DNA of 64,000 nt from Clostridiales bacterium (GTDB lineage Bacteria > Bacillota > Clostridia > Peptostreptococcales > Anaerovoracaceae): positions 1 to 64,000 of the forward strand of contig SVCU01000005.1 in the NCBI GenBank assembly GCA_015058215.1. Direction: 5' to 3'. Below the pieces are notes generated by a model, which did not search any database, was not told where the DNA came from, and was given only the letters and a program-made list of their open reading frames with translations. The translations under genes and the position numbers were made by a program. Numbering within the stretch: the stretch's first letter is position 1; each line of letters begins with the position of its first letter. Below are positions 52,891-62,969 of this stretch, piece by piece.

Positions 52891-53709
52891 ATGATGGATC
52901 CCTATCAGATCCTGGGCGTCGCACCCGGCGCTTCGGACGATGAAGTGAAAAAAGCATACAGACAGCTGGCTCGTAAATACCACCCCGATGCCAACCCCGG
53001 CGACAAAACCGCGGAACAGAAGATGAAAGAGGTCAACGCGGCCTACGATATGATCATCAACAAAAAGGTGGGTCCCCAGGGCGGCTACGGCGGGGCAAAC
53101 CAGTCCTACTACGGCCGCAGCGAAACCGGCGGCGGGTCCCAGGGTGGCTATGGCCAGGGCTACGGGGAAGAAGATCCCTTCTTCGGCTTCGGTTTTGGCC
53201 CTTTCGGTACCTTCTTCTACGGTGCTGACGACCAAGATCATTATGGTCAGAACGGTTCTTCGCAGAGCGGCTACGACCCCTACGGCACCGGCGGGTACGG
53301 CAGCGCACAGGGCGGCACCTACCGCCAGAGCTACAGTACCTCTGCCAATTCGCCTCAGATGCAGCGCATCGCGGAACGGGTGCAGGCGCGTGATTACGAC
53401 GGGGCACTGACCCTGCTGAACGCAGTTCTCCTGAAGGACCGCAACGCCAAGTGGTACTATTACAGCGCCCTGGCGAACCACGGTGTGGGAAACCGCATCC
53501 AGGCCCGTCAGGATGCAGCCAAAGCGGTGCAGATGGAACCCGGAAACGGCGAATACCAGATGCTTTATGCCCGCCTGCAGAACGGAAGCTACGCTTACAA
53601 TGCGGCCGGCAGCCAGTACCAGCGCCCGGCCGCCAGCCTGGGAAGTTTTTGTTTCACCCTCTGCCTGATGAATTTCCTGTGCCGGTTTTTCCCCTTCTGC
53701 TGGTGCTGA
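52891..53709 (+). CDS. J-domain protein with Gly-rich linker and short TPR-like region
   Basis: 272 residues. The N-terminal J-domain is intact ([20 protein letters not shown] with HPD, NAAYDMI). Instead of the zinc fingers of DnaJ there is a Gly/Tyr/Gln-rich stretch (residues about 60-150), then helices with TPR-like spacing ([52 protein letters not shown]). The C-terminus [19 protein letters not shown] is Cys-rich and hydrophobic. A J-protein of the Hsp70 system, with dnaK converging next door. Confidence 0.88.
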   Translation: MMDPYQILGVAPGASDDEVKKAYRQLARKYHPDANPGDKTAEQKMKEVNAAYDMIINKKVGPQGGYGGANQSYYGRSETGGGSQGGYGQGYGEEDPFFGFGFGPFGTFFYGADDQDHYGQNGSSQSGYDPYGTGGYGSAQGGTYRQSYSTSANSPQMQRIAERVQARDYDGALTLLNAVLLKDRNAKWYYYSALANHGVGNRIQARQDAAKAVQMEPGNGEYQMLYARLQNGSYAYNAAGSQYQRPAASLGSFCFTLCLMNFLCRFFPFCWC

Positions 53710-53733
53710 GGGCCATAACTCCATACAGAACCC

Positions 53734-53762
53734 AAAGGACGCACGACCTGCGTCCTTTTTTC
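53734..53762 (+). terminator. Terminator of the J-domain gene
   Basis: AAAGGACGCA (53734-53743) pairs with TGCGTCCTTT (53749-53758), followed by T. Confidence 0.9.
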
Positions 53763-53847
53763 TTGTTTATAAAAGCCATGGGAAAGGGAAGCCATTTTTC
53801 AAAAAGGCTTTCCTTCGCCCATTCATATGACTTTTAGAGAGCAAAAT

Positions 53848-53875
53848 AAAAAGGCACACGGCTGTGTGCCTTTTT
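53848..53875. terminator. Terminator of dnaK
   Basis: AAAAAGGCACAC pairs with GTGTGCCTTTTT; symmetric, ending dnaK on the minus strand. Confidence 0.88.
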
Positions 53876-53886
53876 GAGTGTGAAAT

Positions 53887-55707
53887 TTAGTCCACCACTT
53901 CGAACTCTGCATCGATGGCATCGCCTTCGGCGCTGTTCTCGTAGCCGGCAGTGGGGTCGGAACCGGCGGCGAAGCCGTCCGCGCCGGGGCCGTCCTGAGG
54001 CACGCTGCCCCGGACGTTGTTCATCAGATCCCGCAGGGCTTCCGTAGCGGCCCGCAGTTCGTTCGTATCCTTGTGGCGGAGGGCTTTTTTGACCCGCTTT
54101 ACCGGTTCCACCAGAAGGGCCCGGTCTTCCTTCTTCATCTTGCGGGCCATGGAAACGGCTTCGTACACCAGCTGTTCCGCTTCGTTCTTCAAAGCGGTGA
54201 GGCTCTTTTTGGCGGCATCTTCTTCTGCGTAGATCTGCGCATCCCGGATGGCGCGGTCGATTTCCTCCTGACTCAGGTTGCCGGAGGCGGTGATGGTAAT
54301 GCTTTGTTCTTTGCCGGTGCCCAGATCCTTGGCGGACACGCTGACGATACCGTTGGTGTCGATGCTGAAGGTGACTTCGATCTTGGGGATGCCCCGCATG
54401 GCCCGGCGGATGCCGTCCAGCTTGAAGCGGCCCAGGGTCTTGTTGGCGGAGGCAAGCTCCCGTTCTCCCTGCAGTACATGAACGTCTACAGAGGTCTGGA
54501 AGTTGGCGGCGGTGGTGAACACCTGGCTCTTTTCGATGGGTAGGGTGCTGTTGCGGTCGATGATACGGGCGAAGACATCCCCCATGGTTTCAATGCCCAG
54601 AGAGAGGGGGGTGACATCCAGCAGCAGCAGGCTGCGGACTTCACCGCCCAGAACACCGCCCTGAAGTGCCGCGCCGACAGCGACGCATTCGTCGGGGTTG
54701 ATGCCTTTGAAGGGCTCCTTGCCGGTGAGGCGTCGTACGGCTTCCTGTACGGCGGGAATGCGGCTGGAACCGCCTACCAGAAGCACCTTGCTCAGTTCGT
54801 GGACCTGCAGGCCGGAGTCCAGAAGGGCCTGCTGGGCAGGGCCCATGGTGGCTTCCACAAGGTGTGCGGTGAGCTCGTTGAACTTCGCCCGGGAAAGGGC
54901 CAGATCCATGTGGAGGGGTTCCCCGTTCTTCATGGTCAGGAAAGGCAGATTGATACTGGTGGCCAGGGTGGAGGAAAGCTCGATCTTGGCCTTTTCTGCG
55001 GCTTCGATGACCCGCTGCAGGGCCACGGGTTCCCTGGAAAGATCCACGCCGGTCTGACGGCGGAATTCACCGATCAGATAGTCGGTGACGCAGCGGTCGA
55101 AGTCGTCGCCGCCCAGGCGATTGTTGCCGGCGGTGGCCAGTACTTCGATCACGTCGCTGTTGATATCCAGAATGGAGACGTCGAAGGTGCCGCCGCCCAG
55201 GTCGTAGACCATGATTTTCTGGGGTTCTTCTTTGTTGACACCGTAGGCCAGAGCCGCTGCGGTGGGTTCGTTGATGATGCGCTTCACTTCCAGACCGGCG
55301 ATCTTGCCGGCATCCTTGGTGGCCTGGCGCTGGGAGTCGCTGAAATAGGCGGGAACGGTGATGACCGCTTCCGTTACGGTTTCACCCAGATAGGCTTCCG
55401 CGTCGCTTTTCAGTTTGGCCAGGATCATGGCGGAGATCTCCTGGGGGGAGAAAGCCTTGCCGTCGATGGTGACCCGGTAATCGCTGCCCATTTCCCGCTT
55501 GATGGAAGAAATGGTGCGCTGCGGGTTGGTAACGCTCTGGCGCTTGGCGACGGATCCCACAAGACGCTCGCCGTCCTTGGTGAAGGCCACGACGGAAGGG
55601 GTGGTGCGGCTGCCCTCGGGAGAGGGAATGACGACGGATTCGCCGCCCTCCATAACGGCTACGCAGGAATTGGTGGTACCCAGGTCGATACCGATGATCT
55701 TAGACAT
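53887..55707 (-). CDS. dnaK: Molecular chaperone DnaK (Hsp70)
   Basis: 606 residues, usual length for a Clostridia DnaK. Family motifs: [17 protein letters not shown] at the start, [38 protein letters not shown], and the substrate domain [14 protein letters not shown]. The acidic tail is EFEVVD. It is monocistronic; grpE and hrcA are not adjacent, and no CIRCE element is seen in the 200 bases upstream, so control differs from the classical hrcA-grpE-dnaK-dnaJ operon. GGGAGG precedes the start. Confidence 0.96.
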   Translation of the reverse strand: MSKIIGIDLGTTNSCVAVMEGGESVVIPSPEGSRTTPSVVAFTKDGERLVGSVAKRQSVTNPQRTISSIKREMGSDYRVTIDGKAFSPQEISAMILAKLKSDAEAYLGETVTEAVITVPAYFSDSQRQATKDAGKIAGLEVKRIINEPTAAALAYGVNKEEPQKIMVYDLGGGTFDVSILDINSDVIEVLATAGNNRLGGDDFDRCVTDYLIGEFRRQTGVDLSREPVALQRVIEAAEKAKIELSSTLATSINLPFLTMKNGEPLHMDLALSRAKFNELTAHLVEATMGPAQQALLDSGLQVHELSKVLLVGGSSRIPAVQEAVRRLTGKEPFKGINPDECVAVGAALQGGVLGGEVRSLLLLDVTPLSLGIETMGDVFARIIDRNSTLPIEKSQVFTTAANFQTSVDVHVLQGERELASANKTLGRFKLDGIRRAMRGIPKIEVTFSIDTNGIVSVSAKDLGTGKEQSITITASGNLSQEEIDRAIRDAQIYAEEDAAKKSLTALKNEAEQLVYEAVSMARKMKKEDRALLVEPVKRVKKALRHKDTNELRAATEALRDLMNNVRGSVPQDGPGADGFAAGSDPTAGYENSAEGDAIDAEFEVVD

Positions 55708-55862
55708 TAAAAAATCCTCCCTTTGGATGGTTTTGACGGAATCTGTGCGGGCGGCGAACGGGCCGCCGCCTCTCGATAGTTCTATTAACGCACAGGAAAA
55801 TAAACCGAAGATAAAGCGTGCAAAAACTCACGGAAAAAGAAACAAACTTCGTTCTAAGGTGG

Positions 55863-55891
55863 TTGAAGAAAAAAACCCTTTGTGATATACT
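55863..55891 (+). promoter_or_regulatory. Promoter of the VanY-like gene
   Basis: TTGAAG (55863-55868), 17 bases, TATACT (55886-55891). Confidence 0.65.
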
Positions 55892-55921
55892 AATTTAAAT
55901 TATCCTCGGGGGCATATCTTT

Positions 55922-56779
55922 ATGAGAAAGGCAAGACATCATAAGAAGGTCAAGATCAATAAAAAAAGACTGACTGTCACCCTCCTGGCACTGATCTTCC
56001 TGCTGGCAGGCATCACCGTTCTGCTGCACGGCTGCGGCCCTCAGGGCCCCACGGAAGAAGAACTGGCAGAGCAGCAGCGGCTGGAAGAAGAACGCCGTCA
56101 GGAAGAAGAGCGGCAGCGCCAGGAAGAAGAAAAGCGCCAGGCGGAAGAAAAGTCCCGTCAGGACCGCATGTACGCTTACGAAAACGGTTTCCTGATGCTG
56201 CTGAATAAAGAACACTCCGTGGATGAAAACTATAAGGCAGAAGACATGGTCATGATCGCCGAAGAGTACTGCTGCCCGGACAGAAGTGCCTCCACCCGCT
56301 ATATGCGCGAGGAAGCGGTGGTCCAGTTCCAGAAAATGCTGGATGCGGGCAGAGCGGAAGGGCAGGTCATCAAGATGACCACCGCCTATCGCTCCTACTG
56401 GTTCCAGAAGACCCTGTGGGATAATTACGTAAAGAAAGACGGCGAAGCCGCCGCGGCCCGCTACAGCGCCCGCCCCGGCACCAGCGAACACCAGTCCGGC
56501 CTGGCGGTGGACGTTTCCTCCGCTTCCGTGGATTGGTACCTGCGCAACGCATTCGGTGAGACACCGGAAGGCAAATGGCTGGCAGAGCACTGCGCCGAAT
56601 ACGGTTTCATCCTCCGCTATCCCGTGGACGGCGAAGAGAAGACCGGCTACATGTACGAGCCCTGGCATGTGCGTTACGTCACCGCACCGGTGGCCAAGGA
56701 GATCACCGAAAAAGGTCTCGTTCTGGAAGAATATTTAGCCCTGTACGACTGGGAAAACGGCGGCGTGCCCGTGCAGTAA
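55922..56779 (+). CDS. M15B (VanY-like) D-Ala-D-Ala carboxypeptidase
   Basis: 285 residues, with a membrane-anchoring hydrophobic segment (TVTLLALIFLLAGITVLLHGCG; a Cys at its end suggests possible lipoprotein processing), then a charged coiled coil (EEELAEQQRLEEERRQEEER-type, about 45-80). The catalytic domain shows the zinc motifs SEHQSGLAVDV and EPWHVRYV. It should trim D-Ala from peptidoglycan peptides outside the cell. No van operon genes are nearby. Confidence 0.9.
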   Translation: MRKARHHKKVKINKKRLTVTLLALIFLLAGITVLLHGCGPQGPTEEELAEQQRLEEERRQEEERQRQEEEKRQAEEKSRQDRMYAYENGFLMLLNKEHSVDENYKAEDMVMIAEEYCCPDRSASTRYMREEAVVQFQKMLDAGRAEGQVIKMTTAYRSYWFQKTLWDNYVKKDGEAAAARYSARPGTSEHQSGLAVDVSSASVDWYLRNAFGETPEGKWLAEHCAEYGFILRYPVDGEEKTGYMYEPWHVRYVTAPVAKEITEKGLVLEEYLALYDWENGGVPVQ

Positions 56780-56850
56780 CGGTCGTTCATATACAATCGT
56801 CATCATTAACAGTCTAAATAAGAAACGCAAAAGAAAGGAAGAAGAATACC

Positions 56851-58353
56851 ATGGCATTTTACTTCAAAGAACCCTCCCGAACTTTCAATGAGTACCTGCT
56901 GGTACCCGGTTATTCCTCTGCAGAACACACTCCTGCAAATGTAGACCTGTCCACTCCCCTGGTCAAGTTCAAGAAGGGTGAAGAACCCGCGATCAAAATG
57001 AACATCCCCATGGTCTCCGCCATCATGCAGGCGGTTTCCGGTGAAAAACTGGCAGTGGCTTTGGCTCGTGAAGGCGGCGTTTCCTTCATCTACGGTTCTC
57101 AGACCATCGAAGATGAAGCAGCCATGGTAGCCCGCGTCAAGAGCACCAAAGCAGGCTTCGTTAAGAGCGTTTCCAACGTAATGCCGACCCAGACCCTGAA
57201 GGATATTCTCGCCCTGAAGGAAAAGAACGGTCACTCCACCATCGCAGTCACCGAAGACGGCACCACCAACGGCAAGCTGCTGGGCATCGTTACCGGCAGA
57301 GACTACAGAGTTTCCAGAATGGATCCCGCCACTCCCGTGAAGGATTTCATGACCCCTCTGGACAAGCTGATCACCGCTCCCGAAGGCACCACCCTTTCCG
57401 AAGCAAACGATATCCTGTGGGACCACAAGCTGAACTCCCTGCCCATTCTGGACGCAGAAGGCAGACTGCAGTCCTTCGTTTTCCGCAAGGACTACGAAAC
57501 CCATAAGGCCAATAAGCTGGAACTGCTGGACGATCACAAGCGTTACATCGTCGGCGCCGGTATCAATACCAGAGACTATAAGGAAAGAGTACCCGCTCTG
57601 CTGGCAGCCGGTGCAGACGTTCTGTGCATCGACTCCTCCGAAGGTTTCTCCCAGTGGCAGGCAGATACCCTGAAGTGGATCCGCAGCGAATACGGCGACA
57701 CCGTGAAGTGCGGTGCCGGCAACGTAGTTGACGCAGAAGGCTTCCGCTTCCTGGCAGAAGCCGGCGCAGACTTCATCAAGATCGGTATCGGCGGCGGCTC
57801 CATCTGCATCACCAGAGAACAGAAGGGCATCGGCCGCGGCCAGGCTTCCGCAGTCATCGACGTGGCAGCAGCCCGTGACGAATACTACAAGGAAACCGGC
57901 ATCTACATTCCCATCTGCTCCGACGGCGGTATCGTATACGACTACCACATGACCCTGGCTCTGGCCATGGGCGCAGACTTCCTGATGCTGGGCCGTTACT
58001 TCGCCCGCTTCGAAGAATCCCCCTCCGCAAAGGTCAACATCAACGGTACCTTCATGAAGGAATACTGGGGTGAAGGTTCCAGCCGTGCCCGTAACTGGCA
58101 GCGCTACGATATGGGCGGCGCAGGCAAGCTCTCCTTCGAAGAAGGCGTAGACTCCTACGTTCCCTACGCAGGTACCCTGAAGGACAACGTGGGCCACTCC
58201 CTGGCCAAGGTTCGTTCCACCATGTGCAACTGCGGCGCACTGACCATTCCCGAACTGCAGCAGAAGGCCAAGCTGACCCTGGTCTCCGCCACCAGTATCG
58301 TGGAAGGCGGCGCCCACGACGTTGTGCTGAAGGAAGCCCGCAATCGCGAATAA
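56851..58353 (+). CDS. guaB: IMP dehydrogenase
   Basis: 500 residues. The barrel with the catalytic loop ([12 protein letters not shown]; Cys as nucleophile) is present, as are two CBS-type repeats around residues 100-225 and the flap [18 protein letters not shown] with the Arg-Tyr dyad. It converts IMP to XMP, the first step to GMP. The N-terminus [20 protein letters not shown] matches a clostridial branch longer than the usual 485 residues. AAAGGAAG precedes the start. A linked guaA is not seen. Confidence 0.93.
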   Translation: MAFYFKEPSRTFNEYLLVPGYSSAEHTPANVDLSTPLVKFKKGEEPAIKMNIPMVSAIMQAVSGEKLAVALAREGGVSFIYGSQTIEDEAAMVARVKSTKAGFVKSVSNVMPTQTLKDILALKEKNGHSTIAVTEDGTTNGKLLGIVTGRDYRVSRMDPATPVKDFMTPLDKLITAPEGTTLSEANDILWDHKLNSLPILDAEGRLQSFVFRKDYETHKANKLELLDDHKRYIVGAGINTRDYKERVPALLAAGADVLCIDSSEGFSQWQADTLKWIRSEYGDTVKCGAGNVVDAEGFRFLAEAGADFIKIGIGGGSICITREQKGIGRGQASAVIDVAAARDEYYKETGIYIPICSDGGIVYDYHMTLALAMGADFLMLGRYFARFEESPSAKVNINGTFMKEYWGEGSSRARNWQRYDMGGAGKLSFEEGVDSYVPYAGTLKDNVGHSLAKVRSTMCNCGALTIPELQQKAKLTLVSATSIVEGGAHDVVLKEARNRE

Positions 58354-58375
58354 TTATCTGAGATAAAAACAAATA

Positions 58376-58420
58376 CACCCGGGGGCTTGGCAGAGTCGAA
58401 CTCTGCCGAACTCCCGGGTG
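58376..58420 (+). terminator. Nested hairpin after guaB
   Basis: CACCCGGG (58376-58383) pairs with CCCGGGTG (58413-58420), enclosing GGCAGAGT/ACTCTGCC. The T tail is poor. Confidence 0.6.
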
Positions 58421-58481
58421 ATTCGTTTCCTCAAAAGTGCATTCTGCTTTCTGACGAGTGATTTCAAGAAGGAGGAACGGC

Positions 58482-58658
58482 ATGAAATCGAAGAAGTGGA
58501 AAAAGGCCATAACTTCTGTGCTTCTGTTTGCTCTTGTACTTTCAATTATTTGCACTGTATCTACAGTGGGGTATGATATCACTCTTGTTTACGGCTCTAA
58601 TATCACCCGATGCACCAACAAAATTACCGGGCTATCGGGGGCCATTCTGTTACAATGA
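58482..58658 (+). CDS. Short hydrophobic peptide, possibly truncated
   Basis: 58 residues from ATG 58482, which has a good AAGGAGG upstream. A basic N-terminus (MKSKKWKKA) leads into one hydrophobic segment (SVLLFALVLSIICTVSTVG), then a short polar tail. The composition is AT-rich compared with the neighbours. After the stop the +1 frame continues as PFCYNEADVAGTMTM, so a frameshift or an internal shift near 58640 is possible. It could be a secreted peptide, a membrane-acting peptide, or a remnant. Confidence 0.5.
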   Translation: MKSKKWKKAITSVLLFALVLSIICTVSTVGYDITLVYGSNITRCTNKITGLSGAILLQ

Positions 58659-58744
58659 GGCGGATGTGGCCGGTACAATGACTATGAAAGAGCCGTAAAC
58701 GGCTACAAAAAGTAAAAGCGCTGGAACATTAAAGTTAGAAAAAG

Positions 58745-58845
58745 AAAAGGGATACCCAAGCAGAGTATATGGAGCTTCCAACCACTGCATGCAAGTGTAA
58801 TGGAGGAAGCGGAATCCGACTCTGTGAGGGTATCCCTTTTTGTTT
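58745..58845 (+). ncRNA. Structured RNA ending in a terminator
   Basis: A symmetric, multi-bulge hairpin of about 97 bases: AAAAGGGATACCC (58745-58757) with GGGTATCCCTTTTT (58828-58841), inside it CAGAGT (58761-58766) with ACTCTG (58819-58824), then GCTTCC (58774-58779) with GGAAGC (58805-58810), and CACT/AGTG at the tip (58783-58797). The T run makes the lower stem a terminator on the plus strand. The family is not recognised. Confidence 0.6.
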
Positions 58846-58860
58846 GTTGTATTTTAAATT

Positions 58861-60096
58861 CTAGAACAGTGCCTTCTTGGTGCCGGGCACGCTCTCTGCG
58901 ATCTTCTTGCCGCCCTTCACGTTCAGCAGAACGGGAGCGTCGGTGATCAGAGCTTCATAGTAATCCTTGGCATCCAGCACGATGAAATCGGCGGGCTTGC
59001 CCTCTGCCAGACCGTAGGCTTCGCCCAGGTGCAGGGTGCGGGCAGCGTTGGTGCTGATCAGCTTGTAGGAATTCAGGATCTCTTCGTAGCCCATCATCTG
59101 GCAGACGTGGAGGCCCATGAAGACTACATCGCGCAGGGAGCCGTTGCCCATGGGGTACCAGGGGTCGAAGATGTCGTCGTGGCCGAAGGAAACGTTGCAG
59201 CCAGCGGCCAGAAGTTCCTTCACGCGGGTGATGCCCCGGCGCTTGGGATAGTTGTCCAGGCGGCCCTGCAGGTGGGTGTTCACCAGAGGATTGGAAACGA
59301 AGTTGATGCCGCTCATGACCAGCAGGCGCATCAGGCGCTGCACGTAAGCGTTGTTGTAGGAATGCATGGCGGTGGTGTGGCTGGCGGTGACCTTTTCGCC
59401 CATGTTCATTTCGTAGGCACGGGCAGCCAGGGTTTCCAGACCGCGGGAGGCTTCGTCGTCAATTTCGTCGCAGTGGACATCCACCAGCTTGTCGTACTTG
59501 GCGGCCAGTTCCATGGCGAAGTTCAGGGAAGATACGCTGTATTCCCGGGTGAATTCAAAGTGGGGGATGGCACCCACAACGTCAGCGCCCATCTTGACGG
59601 CATCGATCATCAGCTGACGGCCGTTGGGGTAGCTTTCGATGCCTTCCTGGGGGAAAGCCACGATCTGGATGTCCATCACGTCCTTCTTTTCTTCGCGGAG
59701 TTCGATCAGGGCTTCCATGGCGGTGAGCTTGGGATCGGTCACGTCAACGTGGGTACGGATGTGCTGGATGCCGTTGACAGCGTACATGCGCAGAACCTTT
59801 TCCACGCGCTGGCGCACGTCTTCTTTGGTCAGCTTGTCCTTTCGCTTGGCCCAGCATTCGATGCCTTCGAACAGGGTGCCGCTCATGTTCCAGACGGGGT
59901 CCCCGGCGGTGAGGCAGGCATCCAGGTGCACATGGGATTCGATGAAGGGGGGCAGGGCCAGCTTACCGCCCATGTCCACGCAGTCTTCGCCGGGCAGGGG
60001 CTCCAGGTGGGAAGCGATCTCCTTGAAGATGCCGTTTTCCACGCGGATATCACTGGTTTCTTTTGCATTTTCCAGATACAGATTTTGATACAGCAT
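58861..60096 (-). CDS. codA: Cytosine deaminase
   Basis: 411 residues, amidohydrolase fold. Metal and catalytic motifs: PPFIESHVHLD, VDVHCDEIDDEASR (the His and Glu of the active site), SHTTAMHS and SFGHDDIFDPW (Asp). These match bacterial cytosine deaminase, which converts cytosine to uracil and ammonia. It follows codB on the minus strand with a terminator hairpin between them. GGAGC before ATG. Confidence 0.92.
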   Translation of the reverse strand: MLYQNLYLENAKETSDIRVENGIFKEIASHLEPLPGEDCVDMGGKLALPPFIESHVHLDACLTAGDPVWNMSGTLFEGIECWAKRKDKLTKEDVRQRVEKVLRMYAVNGIQHIRTHVDVTDPKLTAMEALIELREEKKDVMDIQIVAFPQEGIESYPNGRQLMIDAVKMGADVVGAIPHFEFTREYSVSSLNFAMELAAKYDKLVDVHCDEIDDEASRGLETLAARAYEMNMGEKVTASHTTAMHSYNNAYVQRLMRLLVMSGINFVSNPLVNTHLQGRLDNYPKRRGITRVKELLAAGCNVSFGHDDIFDPWYPMGNGSLRDVVFMGLHVCQMMGYEEILNSYKLISTNAARTLHLGEAYGLAEGKPADFIVLDAKDYYEALITDAPVLLNVKGGKKIAESVPGTKKALF

Positions 60097-60113
60097 AGGT
60101 GCTCCTTGATTCT

Positions 60114-60146
60114 AAAAAATGTGCCGGGAAAAGGCTCCCGGCACAT
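60114..60146 (-). terminator. Hairpin between codB and codA
   Basis: ATGTGCCGGGA pairs with TCCCGGCACAT; on the minus strand the T run lies just upstream of the codA ribosome site. It may reduce codA relative to codB. Confidence 0.85.
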
Positions 60147-60164
60147 AGGGTGTACAAAATAGGG

Positions 60165-61430
60165 TTACTTATTCTTCTTGACCAGACGACCGATGTAGTA
60201 GCAGGCGAAGGAAACAACCATGTTGTTTACGGCTGCGATACCGAAGGTGAAACCGGGGATGATGTTGCCGCCGGTCAGGTTACCGATGACAGCACCGGCG
60301 ACCACGCCGATGATGGCTGCCCAGTTGACACCCTGGGGAGCTTCTGCGTCAGCAGCATACTTTTTGCGATCCAGGAAGAAGTCTGCGACCAGGATGACAC
60401 CGACTGCGGGCAGGGTGGCATTCAGGATGGTGAGCCAGTTGCAGAAGTTGTTGTAGAGCCAGATAGCAGCTACAGTACCGATGATACCGGAGAGGATGAC
60501 CATCATCTTCTTGGACTTGCCGGTGATGTTGGAGAGGCCCAGAGCACCGGTGTACAGAGCGTTGTCGTTGGTGGTCCAGATGTTGGCACCCAGAACCAGG
60601 AAGGCCCACAGGCCCATGCCCAGTTCGATCATGACCCAGAAGATATCGTTGCTGCCGGTGAAAGCACCTGCAACACCGCCGAAGCAGAACATCAGGGTGT
60701 TGCCCAGGAAGAAGGCGATGACGGTGGTGATCACAGCGGTTTTGTTAGTTTTGGCAAAACGGACGAAGTTGGGGGTTGCGGTACCGCCGCTGACGAAGGA
60801 ACCGATGACCAGGCCGATGGCGCTGAACAGGGTCAGGCCGCCGGTGGACTTATCGAAAATGGCGTGGAGGCCGCCGCCTTCGATGGTGGACTTTACCATG
60901 GCATAGGTGCCCAGGATGGCGATGAGGGGAACGGAGATGTAGGAAACGATTTCCAGACCCTTGATGCCGAAGTAAGCGGAACCGGTCATGCAGACACCCA
61001 CCAGCAGAACCAGCACATAGGGCAGAACGGCAGAATCCGGTGCCAGAACCTGTGCGGCGGGGATGGCGAACATGGCAGCGCCTACGCCGAACCAACCGAT
61101 CTGGGTGAGGGCGATCATGGCGGAGGGCAGGTAAGAACCCTTGGCGCCGAAGGCTCTGCGGCTCAGCAGGTCGAAGGAGAGACCGGTGTCACAGCCGATG
61201 TAACCCAGAGCGCCGGTGTAGGCAGCCAGGATGGCACCGCCGATGAGAACGGCCAGAATGAAACCGTTGAGATCCAGACCGTTGGCCAGGTCTACGCCGG
61301 TCCACATGCTTGCGGAGAAGAAGGTGAAGCCCAGCATGATGGCGAACATGGGCAGGAAGCCCTTGCGTGCACTCTGGGGCACCGCTTCGTTGGTGTAGTC
61401 GATATCGACTTTCTTGATTTCTTTGTCCAT
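60165..61430 (-). CDS. codB: Cytosine permease (NCS1 family)
   Basis: 421 residues, twelve membrane segments. The early motif GFTFFSASMWTGVDLANGLDL and FLPMFAIMLG are typical of CodB/NCS1 nucleobase transporters. It brings cytosine into the cell for the adjacent deaminase. AAGGAG precedes ATG. Confidence 0.93.
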   Translation of the reverse strand: MDKEIKKVDIDYTNEAVPQSARKGFLPMFAIMLGFTFFSASMWTGVDLANGLDLNGFILAVLIGGAILAAYTGALGYIGCDTGLSFDLLSRRAFGAKGSYLPSAMIALTQIGWFGVGAAMFAIPAAQVLAPDSAVLPYVLVLLVGVCMTGSAYFGIKGLEIVSYISVPLIAILGTYAMVKSTIEGGGLHAIFDKSTGGLTLFSAIGLVIGSFVSGGTATPNFVRFAKTNKTAVITTVIAFFLGNTLMFCFGGVAGAFTGSNDIFWVMIELGMGLWAFLVLGANIWTTNDNALYTGALGLSNITGKSKKMMVILSGIIGTVAAIWLYNNFCNWLTILNATLPAVGVILVADFFLDRKKYAADAEAPQGVNWAAIIGVVAGAVIGNLTGGNIIPGFTFGIAAVNNMVVSFACYYIGRLVKKNK

Positions 61431-61487
61431 TGTTTTGAAGACTCCTTATTTTATGTTTTGATACAAGAATCAATAACGTCCACGGAT

Positions 61488-61516
61488 ATTATAAACGTCT
61501 TCAATAATGTAGGCAA
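61488..61516 (-). promoter_or_regulatory. Promoter of the codBA operon
   Basis: Minus strand TTGCCT (61516-61511), 17 bases, TATAAT (61493-61488). A short leader without a recognisable purine or pyrimidine riboswitch follows. Confidence 0.7.
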
Positions 61517-61521
61517 GAAAA

Positions 61522-62757
61522 TTATTTCTGCAGTGCGGTTTCTTTTCGATATTCTTTCGGCGTTTTTCCGACGTATTTTTTGAAAACCTTGGAGAAATAG
61601 TTCACATCGGGGATGCCGCAGTGCTGGGCCACCGTCTGGATCTGCAGATGGGAGGTACGCAGCAGGTGCTGGGCCAGCTTGATCCGCTTCTCGTTGATGT
61701 ATTCGGTGATGGTCTGCCCCGTTTCTTTCTTGAACAGGCCGGACAGGTAACTGGCGCTGATGTTCTGGGAATCGGCCAGGATCTTCAGGCTCAGTTCCAT
61801 ATTCAGATTGGCTTCGATACGGACGATGGCTTTCTGCACCGGGGAGGAATAGCTTCTGGTGGAATTCTTTCGCACCAGGCGGCAGTAGGACCGCAGCATT
61901 TCGCCCATGAGAGAATGGAGACCTTCCGTAGAGGAGATCTGCTCGATCTTATGGGCAAAGGAGGAGGAAACCTTATCCAGATAAATGGGGTGGACACCGC
62001 CGTTCTCCGCGGCCTTCCGCAGCAGGGTGTTCATGATGATGCAGTAGTTTTTCAGGTCGCGAATTGGTTCCACGGCCCGGCGCTCAAAGGCCGTCGGGCT
62101 GAAGGCGGCCATGGCTACCTCCGCTTTGTGGCTGAGCCCCTGAGAGACGATCTGCATCAATTCGTTTTCCACAGCGTAGCGCTTCTCCATTTCCAGCATG
62201 GCGTGCTCCGTATCCTCGGGGAAAATGCCGGGAACGGGGTGGGTGATGGCGGCCAGGATCCCGGGACGTTCCTGGTTCACGTTGAGAAGCGTGAAATTGT
62301 CGCTGCTGCCCCAGGTCACCTCGGCAAAGGTGTGTACCAGGGAGAGCAGGAAGGCTTCCGTGGGGAAGGCGGGGACGGAACTGTAATAGCGTTCCATGTG
62401 ATGGAACTGCTGGGGCTGGATACCGTTCTTTTCCGACTGCTCCATCAGCCTTTCCCGGCTCCATTCGGTTTCGAAGTAGGGGCCGATCAGCAAAATGGAA
62501 GAGGGTTGGGTTTCGGGAAGCCGCAGGAACAGATAGCTGCAGAGGAACTGGTCCGTCAGCTTATAGATCGTATTTTCCACGCAAAGGGCCAGACTGCGGT
62601 ACAGCGTGGTACTGTAATCGATGCTGGCACCGAGTTGTTTGCGGAGGCCCAGGTCCATCCGGTGATCCGGCGGGGCGGTGGGGTCCAGCAGCAGGGTCTG
62701 CAGCCGGTATTTTTCAAGAGCGCTCTGCAGGAAGCGCAGTTCTGCATCATAAAACAT
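61522..62757 (-). CDS. AraC family transcriptional regulator
   Basis: 411 residues. The C-terminal 100 residues hold the two HTH motifs of the AraC family (LSLKILADSQNISASYLSGLFKKETG; TSHLQIQTVAQHCGIPDVNYFSKVFKKYVGKTPKEYR). The N-terminal 290 residues are alpha-rich and not assigned to a sugar-binding fold; an internal ligand-sensing role is likely. Divergent from the GPH-type symporter gene, which is probably its target. The regulator's end is close to the codB promoter. Confidence 0.9.
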   Translation of the reverse strand: MFYDAELRFLQSALEKYRLQTLLLDPTAPPDHRMDLGLRKQLGASIDYSTTLYRSLALCVENTIYKLTDQFLCSYLFLRLPETQPSSILLIGPYFETEWSRERLMEQSEKNGIQPQQFHHMERYYSSVPAFPTEAFLLSLVHTFAEVTWGSSDNFTLLNVNQERPGILAAITHPVPGIFPEDTEHAMLEMEKRYAVENELMQIVSQGLSHKAEVAMAAFSPTAFERRAVEPIRDLKNYCIIMNTLLRKAAENGGVHPIYLDKVSSSFAHKIEQISSTEGLHSLMGEMLRSYCRLVRKNSTRSYSSPVQKAIVRIEANLNMELSLKILADSQNISASYLSGLFKKETGQTITEYINEKRIKLAQHLLRTSHLQIQTVAQHCGIPDVNYFSKVFKKYVGKTPKEYRKETALQK

Positions 62758-62969
62758 GGAAACACCTCTGAAATTGCGAAAGAAATCGAAAACGTGATAT
62801 TTCTCTTATTATCCTACAGAATTACGTAGAATTCAATCGTTTTCCGTAAAATCATACTATAAAAGAAGAAAAAAACACTAACGGTGTTCCTCGGGGTTTT
62901 GATATCATAACATTTATAAGTAGCATTCATTATGCGACCTGATAGTTTTTATGAGAAAAGAGGAAAACA
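62758..62969. promoter_or_regulatory. Divergent control region between the AraC regulator and the GPH-type transporter
   Basis: A 212-base AT-rich region. Candidate elements include TATAAAAG near 62860 and TTTGATATC ... TTTATAAG near 62898-62922 on the plus strand. No CRE-type catabolite box was found by eye. Confidence 0.4.

Noticed and set aside
55708..55921. CIRCE heat-shock operator upstream of dnaK
   Set aside because: No TTAGCACTC-type inverted repeat could be found in this stretch.
58376..58420. A tRNA on the minus strand suggested by GGCAGAGTTCGACTCTGCC
   Set aside because: Only a T-arm-like hairpin is present; the anticodon arm, D arm and acceptor stem are missing. It is a terminator-like hairpin.
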